From: Asterias amurensis
Taxonomy: Eukaryota; Echinodermata; Asteroidea; Forcipulatida; Asteriidae
Direction: 5' to 3'
DNA: 64,000 nt
Assembly: GCF_032118995.1 (NCBI RefSeq)
Contig: NC_092665.1
Location: 13,963,012-14,027,011 of the forward strand
Below are positions 24,301 through 36,802 of the stretch, in pieces. Under the pieces are notes generated by a model. That model was not told the DNA's origin, searched no databases, and saw nothing but the letters and a program-made list of their open reading frames with translations. Within the stretch, counting starts at the first letter, position 1; the number at the start of each line of letters is the position of its first letter. Both the position numbers and the translations under genes were made by a program.

Positions 24301-27300
24301 TACAGATAAAGACAGGGGACCAGTCTAGGGTTGCTTGGGATCATTGTTTAAGTGAGAACTCTGAAGAACCGTTTAAAGTTTCTGGACACTATTAGTAATA
24401 ACTCAAAATAATTATTAGCATAAAACCTTACTTGGTAACGAGTAATGGGGAGCTGTTGCCAGTATAGAACTTTATGAGAAATGGCTCCCTCTTAAGTAAC
24501 ATAGTTTTCAAGAAAGAAGTAATTTTCCAGGAATTTGATTTCGTGACCTCAGAATTAGATTTCGAGGTCTCACAATCAAGCATCTGAAAGCACACAACTT
24601 TGTGTGACAAGGGTGTTTTTCTTTCATTATTATCTCGCAACTTCAACGACCAATTGAGCTCAAATTTTCACAGGCTTGTTATTTTATGCGTATGTTGAGA
24701 TACACCAAGTTAGAAGACTGGTCTGACAATAACTAATAGTGTCCAGTGTCTTTAAAAAAAAATGTGATTGTCCTTGTAGCGATGCTTCCGCCATTTTTGT
24801 CGACAATGAAGAAACTCCACTGATGGCCATTTTAGCCGGTAACAATATCTACGTCCACTCAATCAAGGATGGACAACAAGTCTGGGACCAGGAGCTTCCA
24901 AGCACGTAAGTTTTGTCTCATTTTTCAAAACATTTGTTTGTATTAAAAAAACTTACTACTCCATCAAGAAGATCATTTTAAAATGGTACAAAACTTAAAA
25001 TGAAGTTTACATTATTGAACCCTAACTCTTGCAAAAATCTTCCAAAATCCTTGTGAGGAAGTTGTCCCAGTTTGGACGTAAGTTTTGTTTCATTTTTAAA
25101 AAACATTTGTTTTGATAAGAAAACGTATTACTCCAACATGGTTAAGGGATTTTAAGAGTAAAACCTTTTTTTCTTCTCTGTAAGCTTTGATGTTTTTTGT
25201 CTTTTCTCCGTTAAATCCTGTCAGCACAACCTACAAGTGGCTGTACTCGGATGGTAGCTCTGTGTACGTTCTCGGTCTAGTACCCAATTCCCACTTCAAC
25301 TTGTTCAAGTACTCGGCCGCAAATGGGGCCCTGCAAAACAAGGTAAGCACCTGACTAAATTATTATTATTATTGTTTATTCGACTTTCACATTTGATAAT
25401 CATACAATGCAGAGCAAGACAATAATCAGAAGGACACGGAAACACACAATAAAGAGCTGCAAGCACATCCTGTAAAAAAAAATATATAATAACCTACAAT
25501 TTGTTGTTCTTTTTGTTCTAATTCTTCATAAAGGCTACGATCCAGGCTGCATGGGCGGCTCTGCAGGATACCAGCTGCATACTGGTAGCCAACCGCCAGC
25601 TTGTGTGTATGGACACGCTCACCAACTCCCTACAGCTTGCTTCGTTGGAGAACGTCAACGTGTTTGCAACCACCCCTCTTAAGGTTGGTGTTCACACTCC
25701 AGGGCATAAAAGAAAGTGTAACTGCCTACTTTTCTCAAGTTGATTTTTAAATTAATTTTGGTTTTTACCCATACACCGATGTGTGCCAGCACTGTACACT
25801 CAGTACTTTCCCCCGAGTCCTGTGAAAAATATCACGGGCATATTACTAGGTTGGGATTCGAACCCACGACCCTTCTAGAGCAAGTTGATTTAAGTTTTCG
25901 AACCAAACTTTATCTTTCCAGACTATCGGGTTAAACGACTCGGGTTCCAAACCGGAGTTGCTTCAGGTCTTTCCCCCATCATCGGGCAGAGTTGAGTTTG
26001 CACTGAAACTAACGGAGACTCATCACGTCCTGTTGAAGATGTCTGCCACTCAAGTTGCCCTCATCAAAGATTTGCCATCTGTAAGTTTTGGTAGCCACTT
26101 TCTGCTCACCAGTGATTGCTATCATCTATGTAGATTTTGGTCCCAGTTTGGAGGCGATTTCGGTCAGAAATTTCTTGGACTACTGGACTAGTTTTTTAAT
26201 CATTTATGTAAATCTTGTTTTTTCTATATTGGTGTTTTTTTATTGATGGTTTTTCTTGAATTTTTTGAAACTCTTTGAAACTCTTTGAAATGTTTATATT
26301 TTATCTCTTTTTAATTTGACTATCAATCCAACACCAAGCTCTATGGCTGCTCGTTCTCGTTCTCCTTCAGCCAAGTAATTTTCTTTTCCATGAACTTTCT
26401 TTTTGCAGGTGGGGCAGTTAACTGGTTCCATTCTCGATAGCACTGCAATAGTTACCGCTGTTAGCTGGCTCCCATCATCCTCTGTAAGTGCTATCACTGA
26501 TCTCTGTGATTTTGATTTCAATGGTTTTTAAAACTTAAAGTTGCACCCAGGTCTTCTATTACTGTTACTACTTCATTTTTTGTTTTCCCCTAAAGGAAAT
26601 GGTGCTACGCTGTTTTAAAGATGGAGCAGAAGTATCTTCTATGATGCAGACAGTTGCTATGCCCAGTAGCCATGGAAACCCATCTAAGGTAAACACAACA
26701 TTTGTGGAAGGAAGACGTTACTTGTCACAGCTTTATTATTCTATCACGTTCAATTTAACTCTTGCGCTAAAAAAACAGCTCTTGTGTTGGGGTTCCGTCT
26801 AGATTGATAATGGTGATTAATATAAGGGGGCTGTTTTAGTTTTGTGGTTATCATTTGTGAATTTATCCTCATTGGTAAGCGTGGTGTAATTCCGCGCCCC
26901 AACGTTGCCGAAACTGGCTTCAACAAAAGCCAGAAGCTTTTTTTTTTTTTTTTAACTGTCTTAGGGAATTTCTTTTTGAACAATGAAATGAGTGTTGGGG
27001 TTATGTTACTCCAAAAACGTATGCCAGTAAGTAGCGACAAACTGTGACGAATATGCGCATGCATTTGTCGTGACATACCGATATGGAATTTTGCACGAGT
27101 AGCACTCTCGTGATGTGGGACATTTTCCATTACGGCTGATTCATTCATTTTTTTCGCAATTTGTATTATTTTTCCCGCCAGTTGACGGTGATGTTGGTTG
27201 ACAAGAAAGACACCAATCCCGCTATCAAAGTCTTGATGGAGACGGCTGATCATGCAATAACGCTCGTCCATCAACCAGGTTGGTACATCCAGGGTCGAAT

Positions 27301-30300
27301 TTCACAAAGCACATTAATTTTCGCTTGCGTTAGCTCACCATCTTTAATGTATCGTGCACGTGTGAAAGGTTATCTTGGGCTGATAGTCGTGCGCAAGGCG
27401 TACACGCGTGCACGTTTAAATTGTTTTACATCTAAGATGGTGGTCAATGACAGTGGTCAGACCCCTTGCATAAAGCAAAAAGCTACAGGGACGCTGAGGT
27501 CATGCGCACGTTTTTCACTCAAATAACAGCTATCGTCCAATGATTTACCTACTTTGGCCCCGATGAGAGCGCTTTGGAAAGTGTGACGTCATATGCAAGG
27601 GGGTCTATTTGCTAAGCAGAAAATTCCCCATAACCTCTGAAACGATACATCTTTTATACTCGGGGGGGGGGGGGGGGGGGAGGGCCTTATCTCATGGCAA
27701 TTTTTAATTAATTCTTGCACAATTGCATCCCTGTCGCAGGTCGCATCGCTTGGCAGAGAGAGGAAGGTCTTTCCTCGGTCGCTGCCATTGAGATGGTGGA
27801 TCTGCCAGTGTCGGATACCGAGGCGAAATTCGAAGAGGAATTCGGCGGGAAAGAGCAAGGTAAACTCAACATTTTCTCAGATATGTTATTATTTTATGAA
27901 TATGTTGGGATACACCAAATGCGAATATCTGTATCTGTATCGTAGACATGTACAAACACCCATATGGCTTGTCACCGTACATGGTCAGTTAATTTGTAGT
28001 GTGGGCCAATACTGGTCTTTGATAATTACTAAACGTGTTCAGTGCCTTTGACATCATATCATTATCCTTGTCATTAGAGGGCCTCAACCTGAATTTTGTC
28101 TGGGATTTATTTTTGTTTTTTTCTCTTAATAATGCTAGAGAGTATTGTTGCAATGTTTTTGCGGAGACTCAGCACACAGTTTGCACAGCTTCAGGTAAGA
28201 TAACCATGAACCGTTGTATCTTCAATTCTTGAGAAAATAAAACATCTCAAAGAAGTGAATTTATAATTTTTAGTACTTTGGTTTTCCCGAATATTTGTAG
28301 ACAACTTCTGCAGTTTTTTTGAATTGAATTTCATGTGTTTTACTTTTGTTGGTTAAGTACATGTACATAGGCTAGACTTTGGAAAAGTTTGTTAGCTAAA
28401 ATATGTTATTTGCATTAATCAGGTCTATCTGACCAATCTGAAGAGGCAGTTCAGCCACACCTTCCTCCAGGATCCAATCAGCATTCAGGAAACTCTGAAG
28501 GGCAGAGCAGCAATGCACATGGAGTCTGCGGGAACCAGTGACAGGGAGCCACTTACGAGGGACGAGTTCAGTCAGCGCAAGATGATCTTAGTGGTCAGTA
28601 GGTCTGGCAAGGTACGTGGACCGGTGTTTCTTTTTGCGTTTGACGCATCTGGGACTCTTTACCGCTTAAAGACACTGGACACTATTGGTTTTTGTCAAAG
28701 ACCAGTCTTCTCACTTGGTGTATCTCAACATATGCATGAATAAATAAATGCATAAAATAACAAACCTGTGAAAACTTGAGCTCAATTGGTCGCCGAAGTC
28801 GAACAAATCTGTTTACTTTGTACAATAAGTGTTTATTTCCTTTTACAGCACATAGGGACCTCACGGACGGTGATATGCGCCATATAAGAATGGTTTTTAT
28901 TATTATTTATTTTATTATGTAACAGTGCCAGGAGCTTAATCCACTATTATTGTTATTATTAATACTATTATTATTATCATTATTATAATTATTATTTTTA
29001 TAGATCTTTGGGCTTGACTCGGATGACGGTTCTATAGTGTGGTCGTCGTATCTACCCAATCTCAAGTGCTTCGAGGAAGAGGGTCTGGGTAAAGTACTGC
29101 TGTTCGTGAGGCGGACGACGGCCCACTTCCCGCATCCACCACAGTGTACCGTCATTGCTCTGGATAAGGTAATTAGTTTTATTAGACTTTACTCTGGCAA
29201 AAAAAATATAAACATACAAATCGATACATAAAGATACAAAGAAGCAAAATAGCTATAGAATACCAAGCCAGTGAGTGGCGAGGAGGAACAGGTGACCAGC
29301 ACCTCTACAAAGCCGTCCTGCCACAAAGAATGTCCCCTAATACCCACCCTCATTAAAAAACAACCATCCCTCTAATAAAAACAAAAAAAGGAATAAAAAA
29401 AGGGGGCGTTATAAAAGGTGCTAGAATGAGAGCATAGGTGATTTTTTTTTTTTTTTACGTACCTCTCTACAGGCGTGCAAGTCTTCTGCGGATTCGCATT
29501 TTTATCAAATAGAAACGAGCCTTTACAAAAAAACTTGGCGTAAAAAAAATCATGCTGCATAGAAAGAAAATAGACAAACAAATCCTGCTGAAAGGAACAT
29601 TGCTTACTGAAAAGAAGTAAAGGTTCAGGATTCTTAAAGTCTGGCTCCGCGGAGGTTTAATTTAATTGAAAGGTAGTTGTTGACGACATGCCACGGTAGT
29701 TCTAATCTTGTTTTCTTCAATTTCTTTCCAGGTTTCCGGCAACACTTTAATGTACTCCTTCAACCCGATAACCGGTAGCCCGTTTGACGCTGAGAGCGAT
29801 GGGGAATCTGGCCATGTCTTGCCCTACCGTGTCCAACAAGCAAGTATGCTGATGCTAACCGACAGCCAAGAACTCAAAGTTCTGGTACTTCTTGACTCCG
29901 AAAATAAGGTGAATATTTTTCCTGACGAATTCACATCATCTATTTATAACCACCATCAAAAGAAATCCAGATTTTTTTTCACTTTCCTCTCATCGCTCGG
30001 TGGTATGGTGGTTAAGACATCAGCTATAGAATGCAGGGGTTTGAGTTTGTACCCAGACTGAGTAGCCTGTGAAATGCAGGGGTTCAGAGTTCAAACCCAC
30101 ACTGAGTAGCCTGTGAAATGCAGGGGTTCAGAGTTCGAATCCATACTGAGTAGCCTGTGAAATGCAGGGGTTCAGAGTTCGAATCCATACTGAGTAGCCT
30201 GTGAAATGCAGGAGTTCAGAGTTCGAATCCATACTGAGTAGCCTGTGAAATGCAGGGGTTCAGAGTTCACATCCATACTGAGTAGCCTGTGAAATGCAGG

Positions 30301-33300
30301 GGTTCAGAGTTCGAATCCATACTGAGTAGCCTGTGAAATCCAGGGGTTCAGAGTTCAAATCCATACTGAGTAGCCTGTGAAATGCAGGGGTTCAAAGTTC
30401 GAATCCATACTGAGTAGCCTGCTAAATGCAGGGGTTCAGAGTTCAAATCCATACTGAGTAGCCAGTAAAATGCAGGGGTTCAGAGTTCGAATCCATACTG
30501 AGTAGCCTGTGAAATGCAGGAGTTCAGAGTTCGAATCCATACTGAGTAGCCTGTGAAATGCAGGGGTTCAGAGTTCACATCCATACTGAGTAGCCTGTGA
30601 AATGCAGGGGTTCAGAGTTCACATCCATACTGAGTAGCCTGTGAAATGCAGGGGTTCATAATTATCAATCATATTTGGCGCTTTCTGTATTCTACAGGCC
30701 CATATTTACCCGCAAGAGGAAGTAAGCAGCTTATCGGAGTACTTGTCTTCAGTTTACCTCTTCACTGCCAATAAGTCGGCTAGTTCATTCCAAGGGTACC
30801 GACTGGTGTCCAACGGCCAGGGACCCATAACGGCTGAGGTTGTTTGGAATGTACGGTTACCAGCTGCCGATAAAGGAATCATTGTACTAGAAGATAAGAA
30901 AGATACAGGTTGGTTTGTCAAAACGCACCCCCCCCAAAAAAAACCAAAAAAAACCAAACCCCCCCCCCCAAAAAAAAAACAACAACAAACAAACAAACAA
31001 ACAAACCAAAAACTGTATATATTTTTTTCTCTATTATTTTTGCAGGTTGAGTTTTTCTATGGATGATTCTCATTGTAGATCAGACGTAAAAGAAATAAAA
31101 GCGTTTAATTTGTAATGCTGAAAGCAGTCATTTCTGTTAAGGCACAACTATGCATATAAATACCGTGCGCGGCATGCCGGAGATTTATCAAATTCCTATC
31201 ATGCTGATCCACCTGCCTGCATAGGTTTTCAGGAAGTGAATTCCAGAGCCTGGGTGCTGTGAATGAAAAATCCCCGTCACTTGAGACTTGCGTAGTTTAT
31301 TTCAAGTCAATGTAAATAAAGTTTTAACTGTGGCAGTAGTCTGGCCCCCTTTTGATATACTGGGAATCGGCATTTGTGATAGCTATAACACATGGGAGAC
31401 ATGACAATGATGTCAACGCCAAGAACAGGGTCCAGAATTTATTTTAAAATTGTTTGTTTTTGTTTGTTTTGCAGAGCATGTTCACTCCCAGGGACGTGTT
31501 CTTGGTGATCGTTCCGTCCTGTATAAATATCTTAATCCGAACATGGTTGCCGTGGTTACTGAAGGCCAAGACGCAACGTCTAAAGGTAAGGAAACTTTGG
31601 TGGCTTCATTATTTGTTAGAAAGAAATGGGAACTTTATTTTTAAAGTATGCGAGATTACACTTTCCAAAGAGTGCACAGTAATTTCTCATATATTTCTGT
31701 TTTTCTTTGCTAACCTTTTGAATTTCTTTAACTGCAATAGGTCACCTTAGTGTGTATCTCATAGACGTAGTGACTGGTCACTTAGTCTTCAGCGCTGACC
31801 ACAAAAAGACTTCGGGACCCGTACATCTCGTTCACGCAGAAAACTGGATTGTGGTGAGTTTTTTTCTTCTGAATCTAGCTGAAAGGTCAAATACAAAAAT
31901 TTTAAAGTTGAAAAGGCAAGGGCATTTTCTTTTTGCAAAGGGCACTTCCGTTTTTAATTTTTTTATGCAAGTTCGCCCAAAACAAGGCTAAAAGCCACTC
32001 TAGGTAAGGGGTTAAGAAGAAAATGGTTAAACATGAAAATAACTCAGGAGAGCTAGAGTCGGGAATTGACATTCCAGATTGTAGGATGGGGGGAACATCC
32101 ACCAGGCAAGGAGTTGGAAACAGATGCAGTATGTGGAATAAAGCTGTTGGAATGACTCTTTGTTTATTAATTTCTGTCTTTTTCTTACGTATGCAGTATC
32201 ATTATTGGAACTTAAGATACAGACGACATGAGATGACTGTCTTGGAATTGTACGAGGGAAAAGTCCAGAAAAACAGGTACATATTTGGCAATGAATACCC
32301 AGCTTTCTCAAGAAGACGCATACTGTTCAAAACCTCGAGTTGAAACCTAGTGTCATAGTTGCAACTATTGATTGCTTTGTTGGGCTGTGGCAACCATTTT
32401 CTACAAATCGTGCTACAAAAAAAGTTGTGACTACTACAAAAATAGTCATGACTGCCTGTTTGGTGAACCAGTTGTGTCGCTCACGACTACTTACGACAAC
32501 ATAATTTACCTCATCATATTTAGGAAAACATAGTTTACAAACATAAATCAGTGACAAAATCCTTCAATCCTTTTTCAGCTTGAAGTTTACTAAATTACGC
32601 CTGCGGCAAACATTTCCCCAATGACTTTTGAGAATTAAAAATAAGTCACGATTAATGTTGAAGTTGCGACTATTTGAGGCGGGGTTAGTCGCGTAACAAG
32701 TTTCCCTAGCCGCTGAGGCCTTATTGACATTACTTCTTCTTGCGTTTCCAGTACTATGTTCTCCTCCGTGGACCCACCCTATGCTCCTCTGGTCCTGAGG
32801 CAGTCGTACATCTTGCCATCAGCACTACAATCCATGGCTGTAACTCGCACAGAGAAAGGCATCACAAGCAGCAATCTACTCCGTAAGTCAACAGATCTTT
32901 TCCATCTTTCACCTTTAATTGTGGCTTCTTATATAGCGTGCATATCCGACACTTAAGGCTGAGTCACACTGCAGCGGAAACCAAAACGATAACGTTAACA
33001 ACGCAAATAGAGCGCATTCTATTGGTTGAATCGCTCCACGCAAAATACGCCCACGCTTATTCAATCAATTGAGGGCGTGCATTTTTTACATTCTCGTTTT
33101 CGTTCTTGTTATCGAGGCCTGTGTGACAAGGCCTTTAGTGGCGCTCCAGGCGCTTTAACAGTGTTTTCCTGTATGGTATGTGGGACAACGTTTCAATTAT
33201 GAAACCTACACCTTTTACATAGCACCGTGTAATGGTTTACAAGGTGCTGAGGCGCAAAATGCTGCCAATCAAACCAGGAGCACCGGGGCAAATCCCTTCT

Positions 33301-34890
33301 CTTTTGATAAGTGCACTGGGTTATTTTACGTGCGCACAAACTCAACGTTGGCTACACTCTCTCTCTCTCTAGTCGACCAAGGTTTTGGTCACGTCCCATG
33401 TCAAGGCATGGAAGTATTGCTTATAAATTGCATATGCAGTATCTTCACTCTTTGAAATTCATCTCGTGCTCCCACACGATCGTAAATCGGTCTGATTTTT
33501 ATTTTTTTATTTTCTATTTTTTGCAGTTGCTCTGCAGTCCGGAGGCATCCTCGCTCTGCCGAAGCGTTTTCTGGATCCACGGCGCCCTCTAGCACCGACA
33601 AGTGAAGAGAAGGAAGAAGGTCTCATCCCATACCTGCCAGAGCTACCCATCCCCTATCAGTCCATCATCAACTATAATCAAACGGTAAGATTGAACTTTT
33701 CATAAGCATTTTTTTGTCTTTTTCTTTGCCAATCCCAGCGGCCTACCTCACTGTTTTAATAAATAAAACAGGCCTGTGAGATCTTCGCTCTGAAGCGGAA
33801 ATCCACTTTTTTATTGATCAGGACGATTTTTGAATTATTAATTTTTTTTCCTTTCCATTTTCACTTTATTTGTTTTGTTCATAATAAAAAAACCATGTTT
33901 TTATTTTATAATTTTTAAATTTTCCTTGGCATGCCTTGTATAGGCTTGGCAAAAATAATGTAACTACATGTGCAATAATGTGAGATAAGCCAAGTCACTG
34001 GATTATTGGGGTGTCCCAATTCAACCAGCATAAATGTGTGACGTGCGCTCACGATCATTCTTACATCATTTTCAGCTCTTTTTTTAAGGGTCCACTCTGA
34101 TTTTTCACAGTGATCAATAGTGATATAATTTTTTTTAGAGAACTGATTGGTTTGCTTTGCTCTATCTTGCCTTCATTTCAAGCCTGTATTTCTATCCATT
34201 TGATTGTTGTTTACTGTCTAGGTACTTGGCATTGAGGGTCTACACACGACAGCGGCTGGATTGGAGTCTACATGTCTCCTGCTTGCCTACGGTCTAGGTT
34301 AGTACAATTCTAAACTAACTAGTAGACTTTTTTGAAGGAGTTATTTTAAGAAAATATTTTAGAAAACACTTCTATTCATATAGGATTTGAGGCATTGCAT
34401 GGTGAGGTATCAACGTATATTTGGTTTGCGGTAAGACCATGTATTGCCAGGTAGAGTTTGTTCTTAGAGAACTGTCTTGCTTTATTCTACTGCTGCGGAG
34501 TAGATAATCGGAGGGTCGGGATACTTCTCAGTTCTGAAAAGAACTGTCCTACTTTTTAACTATTACCAGGGCGGATGGTATAGAAAATAGACTGGACTAC
34601 TACTTCGCTTATAGGATCGTAATTAACTGTACGAACAGGAGAGGAAGGAGTGTCGTCGATGTCTCCTATAAGTGTGAACATCAAAATATAGTCTTTGACA
34701 ATAATTGTTATCTCTCTCGACTGTTTCAGATTATTACTTCACCCGTGTGACGCCCTCCAAACTGTTTGACGTCTTGAAAGAAGATTTTGACTACACACTA
34801 ATCGGTGCAGTTCTGGTCGGGCTCGTCTTTGCAGCCTGGCTAACCCGGAAGCTAGCCGCAAACAAAGCCCTTAAGCAAGCGTGGAGGTGA
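21329..34890 (+). CDS. EMC1: EMC1, ER membrane protein complex subunit 1 (complete, 23 exons)
   Basis: Exons: 21329-21417, 22849-23039, 23571-23688, 24780-24905, 25225-25342, 25534-25683, 25922-26080, 26409-26483, 26596-26688, 27182-27278, 27740-27859, 28139-28194, 28423-28611, 29004-29168, 29732-29908, 30698-30908, 31475-31585, 31741-31853, 32197-32276, 32752-32882, 33527-33684, 34222-34297, 34730-34890. All introns are GT-AG, phases agree, and 2,964 nt give 987 residues (human about 993). A hydrophobic signal peptide precedes [10 protein letters not shown] at the mature N-terminus. A WD/PQQ-type beta-propeller region follows; diagnostic blocks are [32 protein letters not shown] (about 564-576), [17 protein letters not shown] (about 713-729), LELYEG and INYNQT. 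One C-terminal helix (about 956-973) ends in a short basic tail finishing KQAWR. EMC1 is the large lumenal/membrane subunit of the EMC, which inserts and stabilises ER membrane proteins. The 56-nt exon 12 ([10 protein letters not shown]) is easy to miss but is needed for phase. Confidence 0.96.
21823..22060. repeat. GATCG-rich tandem and inverted repeat (EMC1 intron 1)
   Basis: A CpG-rich block built of units like GCGCGATCGACCGATCGTGC with spacers such as AGGAATGGTTTT. It reads as GGTCGATCGCGCAA on the left and the opposite orientation on the right, so it is a diverged tandem of about 32-bp units joined head to head. No homologous copy elsewhere in the window was noticed. Confidence 0.7.
22380..22790. 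repeat. Unclassified dispersed repeat (EMC1 intron 1)
   Basis: A GC-richer segment with GTAAAGCGCATTTTCCAGAG, AGAGTTCCAGCATCGGGGAC and CGTTGTCTAACTCGTAACC, broken by stops in every frame. A similar style (GAATTCCAGAGCCTGGGTGC) occurs at about 31,220-31,420. It looks like a decayed non-autonomous repeat; the class is uncertain. Confidence 0.4.
23060..23474 (+). repeat. Family B repeat split by a family F insertion (EMC1 intron 2)
   Basis: The outer parts match 13,008-13,219 (CAGGCCTGATACTTCACG.., GGTGCCCTTTACCAAGGAG.., AAGCATACAGGCCTG). The middle is interrupted at 23,111-23,356. Confidence 0.75.
23111..23356. repeat. Family F MITE inserted in family B (EMC1 intron 2)
   Basis: Long inverted ends: GGGCCCAATTTCATAGAGCT.. 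and ..AGCTCTATGAAATTGGGCCC. Inside, GCTAAGCAC, TTTGCTTAGCATGAAAT and AACAGGATTACCAAC are mirrored. The element is 246 bp with no coding. Confidence 0.85.
23996..24110. repeat. Family D element (EMC1 intron 3)
   Basis: GTCGATTTAACAGTCC on the left, CTCTTTGTGAAATCCAC on the right, with GGACGAGTAACTCGTCC palindromic blocks between. Confidence 0.65.
24371..24754 (+). repeat. Family A MITE, near full length (EMC1 intron 3)
   Basis: TTTAAAGTTTCTGGACACTATTAG on the left and ACTAATAGTGTCCAGTGTCTTTA on the right are inverted copies. The internal order matches the family. It ends about 25 bp before the exon 4 acceptor. Confidence 0.85.
25745..25885 (-). repeat. tRNA-related SINE fragment (EMC1 intron 6)
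   Basis: The minus strand reads GTGGGTTCGAATCCCAACC, a perfect B box. It continues to CACATCGGTGTATGGGTAAAAACC, matched at about 1,070-1,110. Confidence 0.6.
27883..28050. repeat. Family A fragment (EMC1 intron 11)
   Basis: TTATTTTATGAATATGTTGGGATACACCAAATG at the left and ACTGGTCTTTGATAATTACTAAACGTGTTC at the right match family A's right half, with an unrelated insert between them. Confidence 0.5.
28673..28806. repeat. Family A fragment (EMC1 intron 13)
   Basis: Starts AAGACACTGGACACTATTGG and keeps CAGTCTTCTCACTTGGTGTATCTC, ACAAACCTGTGAAAACTTGAGCTC and CGCCGAAGTCG, then breaks off. An (ATT)n-rich stretch at about 28,896-29,000 runs up to the exon 14 acceptor. Confidence 0.65.
30030..30659 (+). 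repeat. 44-bp minisatellite with B-box-like core (EMC1 intron 15)
   Basis: Thirteen full 44-bp units start at 30,061 and recur every 44 bp, with a partial unit at 30,633 and a degenerate one before. The unit begins AGTAGCCTGTGAAATGCAGG and ends GAGTTCGAATCCATACTG. Seven units keep TTCGAATCC; the others have TCAAA or TCACA variants. Units 4-5 and 11-12 share variants, suggesting a seven-unit higher-order duplication. Confidence 0.95.
33215..33365 (-). repeat. SINE body fragment (EMC1 intron 20)
   Basis: AATGGTTTACAAGGTGCTGAGGCGC, AGGAGCACCGGGGC and CTTTTGATAAGTGCACTGGG match the body of the SINE at 18,001-18,411. Confidence 0.65.
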
Positions 34891-35284
34891 TAGGGGTGAT
34901 ATGTAGAGGATATTCCAGGCTAAGGCAGACCCCAGTTTCATGGCTGCCTAATTTTGTTTGCAATCGGCATTCACAAGTATTTGTTTACGCGTATTGATTT
35001 CACCGTTTAGCAAAGATCTTTTGTTGATTGGGAGCATGTACTTCACATTGCAGAGAAACCATGCTTACTAACGCTAGCCGAGATATCAACCTTGTAAGCA
35101 GAGATTGGGGATTGATAACAACATTTTGGGCTTAGGGTCGGTTTAATAGGATTAGGGTTAAATTTACAAATGTTTACGAATGTTTTCAGTCTTAATTCTA
35201 AGGGAGGGGTGCACACCCCCTTGGCCCACCCAAAGGACCTGCGCCTGTGAAAAGCCAACACTTAGGCTAGGAGTGTTTGTCTGT

Positions 35285-35315
<31 letters not shown>

Positions 35316-35984
35316 GGGGGGGGGGGGTGTTTTCTTTATGTTTATTTTCAACCATTGATTTGTACATTTGTTTCAATTCCATTTGGGGTGGGGAAAGGGG
35401 GAATTAAGGGTTCTGTGTTCGGGGGGGGGGCTCCCATCCCTCTTTTCATTGTGTTGTTAAACTTGTATTAGATTTATTTGTATAATTGCATTTTATGGTT
35501 ATCAGTAGTCTCATAAAGGGTTATTAATTAATTTCACACGTTGTGTGTGACACTTGCATTAATAATGAGTAATTATAAGTAATAAATTATGAGTTATAAT
35601 AATGTTTTGGGGTTTTTTTGCCTTGAGATTTTGAATGCAATATTTCTTTAGTGTTGGACCCAAACAAGATGTCATCAAAGATAAAATCTTGGTGATGCCA
35701 TTTCGGGAGCTAATTATTCTTCGGTGTTCTTTTTATTACGCATTTGTAGGAAGATCACACGTACAAATTAGCCACATCGTTATTTAGTACTAGGCACAAC
35801 CCAATGGAAGAGAACATAACATTTTATATTTTATGGCGATTGCATCATCTGATTTTTATAAAAGTTTGAAACAAAAAAAGGGGTGCACATCTCACAACTT
35901 GTAATGCTGTCATTTTTCAAGACTCTGGTATTTACGTAAAAACCGTGACACAAAAATGTGCAAACTTTTCATTGATGACCAGTG

Positions 35985-36180
35985 TGGGTTCGAATCCTGG
36001 TCGTTACACTTTTTCTTGAGCAAGACACTTAACCATAAGCTTCTCTCCACCAAGGGGTAAATGGGTACCTGTGAGGGCAGAGATGGTTCTTGTAATTGAT
36101 TAGCTGAGTGCGCTACATATTTGGCAGCACAGGCTGCATACTCCCCAGGGAGCTGAGATGGTTTAAGCATGGAGGAATAA
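35985..36180 (+). repeat. tRNA-related SINE, second family
   Basis: B box in GTGGGTTCGAATCCTGGTCG, then CTTGAGCAAGACACTTAACC, AAGGGGTAAATGGGTACC and GAGCTGAGATGG. The 3' part recurs at 60,367-60,590. Confidence 0.75.
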
Positions 36181-36500
36181 ATAATTTATTCCGCCATGGT
36201 TTAAGGAATTTTGAAGGCCCAGTGACAAGGTGTAATATATGTGGCTTGAGACGCCCTTCGGGTGTCACCAATATTATTACAATGTAAGGTTATGTGGTTT
36301 AATATATCATGTTGGCTCACAAAATAACAGACCATGGGTAGAAAATAAGCTTTTTGAAATGTCAGTCGAAGGCGACAATGTTAAGTGTTGTCTCTACAAA
36401 AAAAATAGAAACATAATAATGTAATACAATAACTTATTTGTGATAAACTAAATTTTGAATTTTAATCACTTTGTTATAACCCGTTTATACGTCGTATTGA

Positions 36501-36506
36501 AATAAA
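36501..36506 (+). terminator. Poly(A) signal candidate for EMC1
   Basis: AATAAA about 1.6 kb after the stop, with a GT-rich element 30-50 nt downstream. The earlier AATAAA at 35,581 is an alternative. Confidence 0.35.
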
Positions 36507-36584
36507 TGTGAATGTACTCATTGTCAGAAAGTGCTGTTTGATGTTGAGTGACTTTCTTTTAAAAAGGTATTGTTTTATTTATTT

Positions 36585-36802
36585 TATAGAAGAGTTTGCG
36601 GTAACACCATGTAATAACAATCTCTAAATGAGTTGGGGTGGTTCTGAAAAGAACCTTTGGGTTAACTCGACGTTTCGATCAGTATGCTCTGATCGTCTTC
36701 TGGAGAATGCTGGACTCTGATGCTGCCCAACGGTTCTTTTCAGAACCACCCCAACTCATTTAGAGATTGTTATTACATGGTGTTACCGCAAACTCTTCTA
36801 TA
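36585..36802. repeat. Family E inverted repeat
   Basis: TATAGAAGAGTTTGCGGTAA and its exact mirror TTACCGCAAACTCTTCTATA bound a 218-bp hairpin whose arms are about 70 bp. The centre carries CGTTTCGATCAGTATGCTC. Related sequence at 18,917 and 48,220 extends past the hairpin (CCACCATGCAAAGTTTC). Confidence 0.8.

Larger units (their letters stand above)
34891..36530 (+). other. EMC1 3' UTR (probable)
   Basis: Follows the EMC1 stop with no further coding signal. It contains a T/G homopolymer at about 35,287-35,328 and a SINE at 35,985-36,180. Poly(A)-signal candidates are AATAAA at 35,581-35,586 and 36,501-36,506. The second is followed by a GT-rich stretch (GTGCTGTTTGATGTTGAGTG) and is the better-formed site. 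Confidence 0.5.

Noticed and set aside
26750-27274. 174-codon minus-strand open frame
   Set aside because: It is antisense to EMC1 exon 10 and its flanking introns, includes an A/T homopolymer, and has no recognisable protein.
30061-30659. CRISPR-like regularly spaced repeats
   Set aside because: Units are directly adjacent with no unique spacers, in a eukaryotic intron; this is a minisatellite.
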